Source of the DNA: an uncultured Bacteroidota bacterium
Lineage (GTDB): Bacteria > Bacteroidota > Ignavibacteria > UBA10030 > UBA8401
Direction: 5' to 3'
DNA length: 51,935 bases
Assembly: GCA_937920105.1 (NCBI GenBank)
Contig: CALETH010000079.1
Span: forward strand, 1 to 51,935
The translations under genes and the position numbers were made by a program. Shown here in pieces: positions 41,764-49,721 of the stretch (within the stretch, counting starts at the first letter, position 1; every line of letters starts with the position of its first letter). A model generated the notes under the pieces. The model saw only the letters and a program-made list of their open reading frames with translations, had not been told where the DNA came from and made no database searches.

Positions 41764-43194
41764 ATGCCACTTCATCTTTATAATACACTCACACGAAAAA
41801 AAGAACAATTCATTCCTTTAGAAGAAGGAAAAGTGAAAATGTATGTTTGCGGTCCAACAGTGTACGGGCTTTCTCATCTTGGACATGCAAAAACGTATGT
41901 TTCGTTTGATGTCATTCTTCGTTATCTCCGTTATTGTAATTACAAAGTACTGTATGTTCAAAACATTACTGATGTGGGACATCTCACTGATGATGCTGAT
42001 GAGGGAGAAGATAAAATTGTAAAACAAGCAAAAAAAGATAAACTTCATCCGATGCAAGTAGTGGAAATGTACACGCGAGAATATTTTGCAGATATGGATG
42101 CGTTAAATATTCTTCGTCCCGATATTTCTCCACGAGCAACAGGACATATTCCAGAACAAATAGAAATGGTGCAGCAGTTGATTGAAAAAGGTTTTGCATA
42201 CGAAGTGAATGGTTCTGTCTATTTTGATGTAAGTAAAGATAAAGAATATGGAAAACTTTCCGGAAGAACGTTAGAAGAAGCCGAAAGTGGAACGCGTGTT
42301 AATGTAAAATCCGAAAAACGTAATCCGGCAGATTTTGCGTTGTGGAAAAAAGCTGAACCCAATCATATTATGCAATGGAATTCTCCGTGGGGAAAAGGAT
42401 TTCCCGGCTGGCATTTGGAATGTTCTGCAATGTCTATGAAATATCTTGGAGAAACATTTGATATTCACGGTGGAGGAATGGATAATCAATTTCCGCATCA
42501 TGAATGTGAAATTGCACAAAGTGAATGTGCAACACAAAAACCATTTGTGAAATATTGGCTACACAATAATTTAGTTACCGTGAATGGAAAAAAAATGGGA
42601 AAATCTTTGGGAAATTTCATCACACTCAAAGATATTTTTAAAAAATATGACCCTTTAGTAATACGATTTTTTATTCTTCAAAGTCATTATAGAAGTACGT
42701 TGGATTTTAGCGAGCAAGCGTTGGAAGGAGCAGCAAAAGGATTAGAAAAATTACGTAACACATTTCAAAGAGTTCAAACAGAAATTACCAAAGAGAAAAA
42801 AAGTTCAGTGGAGTTTTCTTTTGTAGAGGAAAAAGAAAAATTTTTTGAAGCGATGAATGATGATTTCAACACACCGCAAGCCATTGCCATTATATTTGAT
42901 ATTTCTCGTTCTCTTAATGACCTTCTTGCAAAACCGGAAGGAGTTTCTTTACAATCATTACAAAAAGTAATAGAATTTTTTACTGTGTGTGAAGAAATTT
43001 TAGGAATTTTTCCGCCGAAAAAAAATTCTTCTCAAAATTCTACAGAAGAATTGATGCAACTCATTATAACACTTCGCAATAATGCCCGTGCAGAAAAAAT
43101 GTGGAAATTTTCTGATACTATTCGTGATGAATTAAAGAAACTAGAAATTATATTAGAAGATACAAAAGATGGTACAGTGTGGAAAAAAGAGTAA
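41764..43194 (+). CDS. cysS: Cysteinyl-tRNA synthetase
   Basis: 476 residues, class I synthetase charging tRNA-Cys. 'MYVCGPTVYGLSHLGHAKTYV' contains zinc ligand Cys29 and the HIGH-type motif HLGH at 38-41. 'GFPGWHLECSAMS' and 'NQFPHHECEIAQSE' supply the other zinc ligands. The KMSKS motif is KMGKS at 277-281. C-terminal DALR-type helices follow and the protein ends in 'DGTVWKKE'. Normal family length. It is preceded by the hairpin array and ends before a bidirectional terminator shared with hslU. Confidence 0.97.
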   Translation: MPLHLYNTLTRKKEQFIPLEEGKVKMYVCGPTVYGLSHLGHAKTYVSFDVILRYLRYCNYKVLYVQNITDVGHLTDDADEGEDKIVKQAKKDKLHPMQVVEMYTREYFADMDALNILRPDISPRATGHIPEQIEMVQQLIEKGFAYEVNGSVYFDVSKDKEYGKLSGRTLEEAESGTRVNVKSEKRNPADFALWKKAEPNHIMQWNSPWGKGFPGWHLECSAMSMKYLGETFDIHGGGMDNQFPHHECEIAQSECATQKPFVKYWLHNNLVTVNGKKMGKSLGNFITLKDIFKKYDPLVIRFFILQSHYRSTLDFSEQALEGAAKGLEKLRNTFQRVQTEITKEKKSSVEFSFVEEKEKFFEAMNDDFNTPQAIAIIFDISRSLNDLLAKPEGVSLQSLQKVIEFFTVCEEILGIFPPKKNSSQNSTEELMQLIITLRNNARAEKMWKFSDTIRDELKKLEIILEDTKDGTVWKKE

Positions 43195-43244
43195 ACAATC
43201 TCCAATGAACAATTATCAATGATGTAAAAATCTACAAAAAAAAT

Positions 43245-43279
43245 AACCCTACCAAATTTTAATACTGGTAGGGTTTTTT
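43245..43279. terminator. Bidirectional terminator between cysS and hslU
   Basis: AACCCTACCA (43245-43254) pairs with TGGTAGGGTT (43266-43275), followed by TTTT on the plus strand and preceded by an A-run that gives a T-run on the minus strand. It serves both convergent genes. Confidence 0.85.
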
Positions 43280-43312
43280 ATTAATTGAAAACCGATTACT
43301 GATAACTAACTA

Positions 43313-44734
43313 TTACAAAATATATCGACTCAAATCTTTATCTTTCACAATACCACTCAATTTTGCTTCAACATCTTTTCCGCTAATTGTAATTGTTTTA
43401 GATTGTATATTATCGGGAGAATCAAACAAAATATCTTCCAACAACGAAGTCATAATCGTGTGCAATCTTCTTGCACCAATATTTTCTACCTCTGCATTGA
43501 CTTGTGCAGCAATACGGGCAACGGCACGAATTGCATCATCTTTAAAATCTACAGAAATATCTTCCGTTTTCATCAACGCAATATATTGTTTAATGAGTGC
43601 ATTTTGAGGAATGGTAAGTATTTTAATAAAATCTTCTTCGGTAAGACTTTTGAGTTCTACACGAATAGGAAAACGTCCTTGCAATTCCGGAATTAAATCT
43701 GATGGTTTGGAAACATGAAACGCACCGGAGGCAATAAATAATACGTGGTCAGTGCGAACCATTCCATATTTTGTTTGTACGGTGGAACCTTCAACAATTG
43801 GAAGTAAATCTCGCTGTACACCTTCCCGGGAAACATCAGGTCCGCTGCTGCCAGCACGGCTTCCGGCAACTTTATCAATCTCATCAATAAAAACAATTCC
43901 GGAATTTTCTACTCGCTGTATTGCTTCTTTCACTGCGGATTCTTGGTCAATAAGTTTTTGTGCTTCTTCTTTTAAAAAGAATTTTTTTGCATCTGCAATT
44001 TTTATTTTTTTCTTTTTTGTTTTTTGCGGAATAATATTTCCGAGCATTTCTTGAATGGAAATTCCCATATCTTCAAGATTCATCGGTCCCATTACTTGCA
44101 TCATTGGAAGGTCTGCAGGAGCATCAACTTCAATCAATCGCTCATCCAAATCTCCATTTTTAATTTTTTCACGAAAACGTTCGCGAGTTTTTTCATTCAA
44201 TTCACCATCTTCCGGTTTTGGTTCTTCTGATTGTTTTTTTTCTTTTACTGGTGGAATGAGAATATCTAAAATTCTTTCTTCAGCAAGTTGCTGTGCTTTT
44301 GCTTGCACGGCTTCGGTGCGTTCGGATTTTACCATGGTAACAGAAAGTTCTGTTAAATCCCGAATCATAGAATCCACATCTCTACCAACGTAACCAACTT
44401 CAGTAAATTTTGATGCTTCTACTTTTATAAAAGGTGCATTGGCTAATTTTGCAACTCGCCGAGCAATTTCTGTTTTTCCAACTCCGGTTGGACCGATGAG
44501 AATAATATTATTGGGCATAATTTCTTCTCGTAAATTTTCTGCTACTTGCAATCTTCTCCAACGATTGCGTAACGCAATTGCTACAGATTTTTTTGCTTCA
44601 TGTTGTCCGATAATATATTTATCTAATTCTTTAACAATAGCGGATGGGGTGAGTTCGGTAGATGGTAGTGTGGTAAGTTGTTCTTTTTTTGATGAATTTT
44701 TTTTAGTTTCTTTTTTTTCTGTTGTGGTTTTCAT
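43313..44734 (-). CDS. hslU: ATP-dependent protease ATPase subunit HslU (ClpY)
   Basis: 473-residue AAA+ unfoldase that feeds substrates to HslV. 'TPSAIVKELDKYIIGQHEAKKSVAIALRNRWRR' is the family N-terminus, here preceded by about 28 extra Lys/Thr/Glu-rich residues. Walker A GPTGVGKT is at 81-88. The pore loop 'KVEASKFTEVGYVGRDVDSMIRDL', Walker B 'GIVFIDEIDKVAG' and 'GVQRDLLPIVEGSTV' follow, and the C-terminus ends in 'RYIL', close to the HslV-activating tail. The start directly follows the hslV stop codon. Confidence 0.96.
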   Translation of the reverse strand: MKTTTEKKETKKNSSKKEQLTTLPSTELTPSAIVKELDKYIIGQHEAKKSVAIALRNRWRRLQVAENLREEIMPNNIILIGPTGVGKTEIARRVAKLANAPFIKVEASKFTEVGYVGRDVDSMIRDLTELSVTMVKSERTEAVQAKAQQLAEERILDILIPPVKEKKQSEEPKPEDGELNEKTRERFREKIKNGDLDERLIEVDAPADLPMMQVMGPMNLEDMGISIQEMLGNIIPQKTKKKKIKIADAKKFFLKEEAQKLIDQESAVKEAIQRVENSGIVFIDEIDKVAGSRAGSSGPDVSREGVQRDLLPIVEGSTVQTKYGMVRTDHVLFIASGAFHVSKPSDLIPELQGRFPIRVELKSLTEEDFIKILTIPQNALIKQYIALMKTEDISVDFKDDAIRAVARIAAQVNAEVENIGARRLHTIMTSLLEDILFDSPDNIQSKTITISGKDVEAKLSGIVKDKDLSRYIL

Positions 44735-45265
44735 TTATAATTCTTCTATAGTGATATGATTGTTTGTATAAATGCAGATGTTCGCTGCTGTTTCTAAAGA
44801 TTCTTTCACAATTTCTTTTGCGGAAAGGGAAGTGTGTTTCACCAACATTCTGGCAGCGGCTAATGCAAAACTTCCGCCAGAACCAATCGCAATAATTCCG
44901 TCATCGGGAACAACAACATCTCCAGTTCCAGAAATGACGAAGGTATTATTTTTGTTCATAACTCCGAGCATGGCTTCTAAACGGCGGAGATATTTATCCA
45001 TTCGCCAATCTTTTGCTAAAGCGATTGCAGAGCGTTCTACATTTCCTTGATAGAATTGAAGTTTTTCTTCAAAGCGTTCCATGAGTGTGAAAGCATCAGC
45101 AGAGGCACCAGCAAATCCGACGAGAACGGAATTGTTGTACAGACGATGAACTTTTTTAGTATTGTGTTTCATGACGGTGTTTCCGAGAGTAACTTGTCCA
45201 TCACTGCCGATGGCAACTTTTCCATCTCGTACTAATCCGATAATTGTTGTGGCGTGTAATTGCAT
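44735..45265 (-). CDS. hslV: ATP-dependent protease peptidase subunit HslV (ClpQ)
   Basis: 176 residues, proteasome-beta-like threonine peptidase. A five-residue propeptide MQLHA precedes the catalytic Thr6 in 'TTIIGLV', exposed after processing. 'VAIGSDGQVTLGNTVMKHNTKKV', 'LVGFAGASADAFTLMERFEEKL' and 'GIIAIGSGGSFALAAARML' are conserved. It forms a double ring capped by HslU. The two genes abut, ensuring equal production. The upstream 77-base gap to the next minus-strand gene has no clear promoter. Confidence 0.96.
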   Translation of the reverse strand: MQLHATTIIGLVRDGKVAIGSDGQVTLGNTVMKHNTKKVHRLYNNSVLVGFAGASADAFTLMERFEEKLQFYQGNVERSAIALAKDWRMDKYLRRLEAMLGVMNKNNTFVISGTGDVVVPDDGIIAIGSGGSFALAAARMLVKHTSLSAKEIVKESLETAANICIYTNNHITIEEL

Positions 45266-45342
45266 AGTTGTAAAGAATAAAGTTTATATTTTCAATATAA
45301 GATTTTTTTGGCATTATTTTGTATTAGAATTTTCCAACGTAC

Positions 45343-46878
45343 CTAAAATTTAGGCATTGGTATAGTATCAGTATTACTTAAAATAACTTTATCTCCTTCA
45401 AAACGAAGACTATCTATAGAGTCATATTCCCTAAAGAGATACCTGCGAAGATGAAAATTGTTAGTATTTACTACTGCTAATCCTTCTCCATGGGTGCCGA
45501 TAAAAAGATATTGTTTATATTTTTTTAGGGCAATGGGCCAACTATGAAGAGCGTGAGGATAAAAAATAACATATTCTTCATTTGTTTTTTTATTGTATGC
45601 TGTTACACCCCCTTTAAATGCTGGTGTGTAAAAAATATCACCGTCTTGAATTGTAAGTTCTTCTATAGGAATTGAAATAGGTGTGTTATGCTTATATTTC
45701 TTAATCTTCATTTTTCCATTGTTGATTTTGTCATTCCACAAAGCCCAATAATAGGGAGCATACCATGTGTTTGGATTATTAATGTTTTTAATCGCTCCAA
45801 TTTTTTCATCTTCGTATCCATAATAATATTTTAGTTTTTCCAGAAAAACTCTCGCTTTTTTAAATTTTTTATCGTAGAAATTACTAGACCTATCAACGAA
45901 AAGAAAAATTTCAGCATGATGTTTGCTGTCGCTTAATGATAAATCAACAATTTCATTCGTGACTGGATAGAAAATTTGTAATATGTCAATAATATAACCC
46001 GACCCACTTGTTACACCATGAATAAATATTTCTTCATTTCCATCATTATCTATGTCTATAGTACCAATTTTACTATAACCTTTTAAAAAATATACCTGAA
46101 GAGTATCTATAATGAGTGTATTATTTTTTTTCTTAATTAAAGATGCCCCATAAGATTCATCTTGTAACAACACTGATTTTATTTTTCCACGTCTATTTTT
46201 GTATTGTATAAAACATTGTTTATTGCTATCTAATTGTACTTCCTGAAATTTTATTTTTTTATACTCTCTTAATGATTCATACTCATAATGATATTTTATT
46301 TTTTCTAAAAATTCTTTTTCTTCTTTGTATGAAACAGAATTCCAATTTTTTGTTTTGTGCACAGAAGGAGTTTTTGCTAATGCATTATAGGAAAATCCTA
46401 AAATTGTATTCGTAAATGGGAAAAAAATATTGAGTGAGTAAAAATGTTTTGTGGTATCAGTGAGTATAAAAAAGAGTTCTTCTTTTTTATCATTATTAAT
46501 ATCTACTACGGCTGTTTCCAAAATAAAAGAGGAAGGAGGGTAACGCATTTTTATCGTACGTGTATTTTTTCGTGATGAATCCACCAAAAAGAGAGTTTTG
46601 CTGTGGTCATACTTGAGAAGACGTAATTTACCGTATTCTTTTCCTCTATTTTTATAAGTAACAATAATTTCTTGTTTTTTTCTTTCTATGGGTTTTGGTG
46701 TTACTGGCGGAGGTGGAACTACGGTATCTTGTTTTTGTTCCATCTTTTCTTCTATTATTTTTTCCTCTATCGTTGCCGTGGTTATAGGTGCGGATGGTGG
46801 TTGTGGCTGTTGTTGCTGTTGGCAGCCATTTATCCAAAGAATGCACCAACAATACAATATTTTTCTTAGTAAGAGCAT
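45343..46878 (-). CDS. Lipoprotein with FG-GAP-like repeats
   Basis: 511 residues from the ATG at 46878. The N-terminus 'MLLLRKILYCWCILWINGC' is a lipoprotein signal with Cys19 followed by a Gln/Pro-rich linker and a Pro-rich stretch ('VVPPPPVTPKPIE'). Two calcium-binding-like FG-GAP/VCBS motifs appear: 'AVVDINNDKKEELFFI' (about 120) and 'GTIDIDNDGNEEIFIHG' (about 290). The frame is open to 46965, but those 29 codons are read from an inverted copy of an intergenic repeat and are unlikely to be translated. It is likely an outer-membrane surface protein of unknown ligand. Confidence 0.6.
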   Translation of the reverse strand: MLLLRKILYCWCILWINGCQQQQQPQPPSAPITTATIEEKIIEEKMEQKQDTVVPPPPVTPKPIERKKQEIIVTYKNRGKEYGKLRLLKYDHSKTLFLVDSSRKNTRTIKMRYPPSSFILETAVVDINNDKKEELFFILTDTTKHFYSLNIFFPFTNTILGFSYNALAKTPSVHKTKNWNSVSYKEEKEFLEKIKYHYEYESLREYKKIKFQEVQLDSNKQCFIQYKNRRGKIKSVLLQDESYGASLIKKKNNTLIIDTLQVYFLKGYSKIGTIDIDNDGNEEIFIHGVTSGSGYIIDILQIFYPVTNEIVDLSLSDSKHHAEIFLFVDRSSNFYDKKFKKARVFLEKLKYYYGYEDEKIGAIKNINNPNTWYAPYYWALWNDKINNGKMKIKKYKHNTPISIPIEELTIQDGDIFYTPAFKGGVTAYNKKTNEEYVIFYPHALHSWPIALKKYKQYLFIGTHGEGLAVVNTNNFHLRRYLFREYDSIDSLRFEGDKVILSNTDTIPMPKF

Positions 46879-46917
46879 AAAAAATACATGAAGGTTTTTA
46901 TATAAAGAGATTTTAAT

Positions 46918-46993
46918 TTTCCCTCCTTGCAAGGAGGGAATTAAAGGGTGGTTGTTTTTGACCACCCCTAACCCCTCCTGATAGGAGGGGAAA
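46918..46993 (-). repeat. Three-hairpin CCCTCC repeat, copy 2 (inverted)
   Basis: CCCTCCTTGC/GCAAGGAGGG, then AAAGGGTGGTTGT with ACCACCCC, then CCCCTCCTG/ATAGGAGGGG. It is the reverse complement of the copy at 2451-2533. It fills the gap between two minus-strand genes. Confidence 0.75.
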
Positions 46994-47003
46994 TGTTTGT
47001 TTT

Positions 47004-48344
47004 CTACAACCTACCCATTAAATACCCAGCATTAAAAAATAAATTTTTATACCCTTCTTTTTTTACAAACGGATTGCCTTCTTTTCGTTGAGGTGTGTTG
47101 CCTAAACGTTCTCTAAATTTTGTGAGTTCTTTTTTGGCGTTGGCAATATCGTTTTGGAGATAATAATTTTTTGCATTATCAATATGAGTTTGCAATTGAT
47201 TAATAAATGCACTATTGACGACTTCTTTGTTTGCAATGGATTGTGCAAGAACGGTTGAAGAAAACCAGTTAAATAATTCTACTACAGACATTATTGTTGT
47301 ATTTGTGGCTATAGGAGTTATTTTGGAAGCCGATGGAACATCATCATGAAATGTATAATAAATGGTGTTGGGATAATTTTCAAATAATAATAAACTTCCA
47401 CCTTTAGGCAAAGACATTGTATTAATTAAACCACCTGTTTTTGTATCAAAGACATAATATTCACCTGTTTTGATTCTTTCGGTTGCAAGAAGAGAACTAT
47501 TTTCAGGATAGTAATGTCTCGTTCGAATTTTTTCTACAAAAAGAAGTTTTGTATCAAACGAAAGTGCGAGAGAAAAACTCCAAGGAAATGAAATTATACT
47601 TTGTATTGTTCCATTATCAACATCACATACAACGAGTTTTTGTTTGGATTCATTTCTTGGTTCACTTAAATATTTTAGTACTGCAACTCCATTTTTCCCC
47701 GTAACAAAATATTTTTCATATCCTTTATCGGATGAAGTACCACAATATTGTGTACCGATTTCTTTGTTGTTTGCAGTACTCACTATGGTAAATGCTGTTC
47801 TGCCGGTATCTGTTTTTAAAAAATACATTTTGGAATAATCTTTAGAGAAAAACGGTTTATCGTAGTCACCATACTTAAATGTAGTTATAAAAGCATCAGT
47901 ACTATCAATAAACATATCTGTCGTTTTATCGATGATGTATGTTTTATCTTTATCGGGCTGCATTGGTTGTTCATATGTTCCGGAGCAATCAGTAATGTGA
48001 AGATACAATTTATTAAATGGAATGGCATCGACCAACCAATTGACTCTACGAGCATAATTTTCAAATGGCAGAGCAATATGTTTTCCAGTCTTTATGTTAT
48101 GAATATCTAACTCACCAAGTCTGCTTTCTTTAATAAGAATGGATTGGTCTGTATTATCATCACTGTAAGCAAATCGTGTTGCACGCTCTAAAAACTCTAC
48201 TGCACCGGTTTGTAAATTGAGACGATAGTTATTCCATTTTTTATTATTATCATCCAATGACTGGCTATCGTATATATATGGCTGGGAAAAAGTTTTTCCA
48301 GAGATGAAAATGCTTATTAGAGTAATTAATATTTTATATTGCAT
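47004..48344 (-). CDS. Exported propeller-like protein with helical C-terminal domain (paralogue 1)
   Basis: 446 residues with a signal peptide ('MQYKILITLISIFISGKTFSQ'). Residues 25 to about 350 form a beta-rich domain of irregular blade-like repeats ('YRLNLQTGAVEFLERAT', 'KLVVCDVDNGTIQSIISFPW', 'YYVFDTKTGGLINTMSLPKGG') suggesting a WD40/six-blade-like propeller. The last 95 residues are a helical domain ('NQLQTHIDNAKNYYLQNDIANAKKEL...YKNLFFNAGYLMGRL') resembling FIMAH-type domains that end many surface proteins. It is almost identical to the end of the next gene, from which it is separated by 6 bases. Confidence 0.6.
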   Translation of the reverse strand: MQYKILITLISIFISGKTFSQPYIYDSQSLDDNNKKWNNYRLNLQTGAVEFLERATRFAYSDDNTDQSILIKESRLGELDIHNIKTGKHIALPFENYARRVNWLVDAIPFNKLYLHITDCSGTYEQPMQPDKDKTYIIDKTTDMFIDSTDAFITTFKYGDYDKPFFSKDYSKMYFLKTDTGRTAFTIVSTANNKEIGTQYCGTSSDKGYEKYFVTGKNGVAVLKYLSEPRNESKQKLVVCDVDNGTIQSIISFPWSFSLALSFDTKLLFVEKIRTRHYYPENSSLLATERIKTGEYYVFDTKTGGLINTMSLPKGGSLLLFENYPNTIYYTFHDDVPSASKITPIATNTTIMSVVELFNWFSSTVLAQSIANKEVVNSAFINQLQTHIDNAKNYYLQNDIANAKKELTKFRERLGNTPQRKEGNPFVKKEGYKNLFFNAGYLMGRL

Positions 48345-48350
48345 ATATTT

Positions 48351-49682
48351 TTATAACCTACCCATTAAATAGCCAGCATTAAAAAATAAATTTTTATACC
48401 CTTCTTTTTTTACAAACGGATTACCTTCTTTTCGTTGAGGTGTATTGCCTAAACGTTCCCTAAATTTTGTGAGTTCTTTTTTGGCGTTGGCAATATCGTT
48501 TTGGAGATAATACGTTTTTGCATTATTGATATGGGTTTGCAATTGATTAATAAATGCACTATTGACGACTTCTTTATTAGCAATGGATTGTGCAAGAACC
48601 GTTGAAGAAAACCAATCAAATAGTTCTGGGACTGATGTTACAGTATTGAGAGGAATTTTTATGATTTGTTTGGGTTTCAAATAATCTTTACGACCATTGT
48701 CTGTTTCACAAATATAATAATAAGCAACATCGGGATAGTCTTCAAACATAAAAATTTCTCCTCCTGCTGGAACTTGAACTGATTGAAGCAACACATTCGT
48801 TTTACTATCAAAGATATCTATTTGTTGGGTTGAGGAGGAAGATGTTTCTTTTAGTAAAAGCATTTTTGTTCCATCAAATGAAATTTTACCTTTTGATGGC
48901 CACGGATATTGGAGTGGAGATGAGGTTGTGCCGTTATTGACATCACAAAAAACAGTATATGTTGTTAATATATTACCATAAGTAAGTTGATAACTAATTA
49001 CTGCAAATCCATTCTTCCCATCTTCTAACCATTGTCTACCCAACCTTCCAAGATAAGAAATGGTTCCGCAGCGTCGTTTATTTTTTTCTTTATGAGTTGC
49101 AGCATCTATTACTCTAAAATAAATTCCTGTGGTATCAGGCATATAATAAAAGAGTTCAGATTTGTTTTGTGAAAAAGACAAAAGTGATTTTCTATCTCCG
49201 TCCACAATTTTTGGTAATATAACTGTATCATATAAAGCGTAAGTTGTATTATTTAAAAAAAATATTTTTGTATGATACTCTGGTTCAGAAACCTCTGTAA
49301 CAATACACAATAAATTTTTCTGTCTATCATCAAGTGCGTATCGTATTCCTACTGTTGCCCTTGTATAACCACGAAGATTACCAAGTGTGGTATCTAAATT
49401 ATACGACGTATCTTTTGCCATATCCCAAATAGCATCTTCACCATGATAATACTTTACAATAAATCTATTCTTAGAAAGTTCATCAGTAACACTCATCACC
49501 CTTAAATCTTTCAATACAGTATCTACCGTTCCTGTTGCAAAATTCATACGGCATAAATTTGAAAAAAAAGGATGAGTTGGAAATTCCTCATAATTATATG
49601 TTATTGTTTTGTAATAATAGGGTTGGGAAAACAATGGTTGTATTACTACCAATAGTAGAAGTACAAAAAAAAGGTGTTTCAT
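48351..49682 (-). CDS. Exported propeller-like protein with helical C-terminal domain (paralogue 2)
   Basis: 443 residues with a signal peptide ('MKHLFFVLLLLVVIQPLFSQ'). Same plan as its neighbour: blade-like repeats ('CRMNFATGTVDTVLKDL', 'FCDVNNGTTSSPLQYPW', 'IDIFDSKTNVLLQSVQVPAGG') followed by the helical C-terminal domain. The N-terminal parts have diverged strongly while the C-terminal 95 residues differ at only a few positions. The pair arose by tandem duplication, and the C-terminal segment seems to have been kept alike. The function is unknown. The 'Gly-x-ile/met-phe, F-DYP' segments hint at sensing or binding roles only. Confidence 0.6.
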   Translation of the reverse strand: MKHLFFVLLLLVVIQPLFSQPYYYKTITYNYEEFPTHPFFSNLCRMNFATGTVDTVLKDLRVMSVTDELSKNRFIVKYYHGEDAIWDMAKDTSYNLDTTLGNLRGYTRATVGIRYALDDRQKNLLCIVTEVSEPEYHTKIFFLNNTTYALYDTVILPKIVDGDRKSLLSFSQNKSELFYYMPDTTGIYFRVIDAATHKEKNKRRCGTISYLGRLGRQWLEDGKNGFAVISYQLTYGNILTTYTVFCDVNNGTTSSPLQYPWPSKGKISFDGTKMLLLKETSSSSTQQIDIFDSKTNVLLQSVQVPAGGEIFMFEDYPDVAYYYICETDNGRKDYLKPKQIIKIPLNTVTSVPELFDWFSSTVLAQSIANKEVVNSAFINQLQTHINNAKTYYLQNDIANAKKELTKFRERLGNTPQRKEGNPFVKKEGYKNLFFNAGYLMGRL

Positions 49683-49721
49683 AATATAACTCCTTAATAA
49701 AAAATAAATAATGTATTTTTA

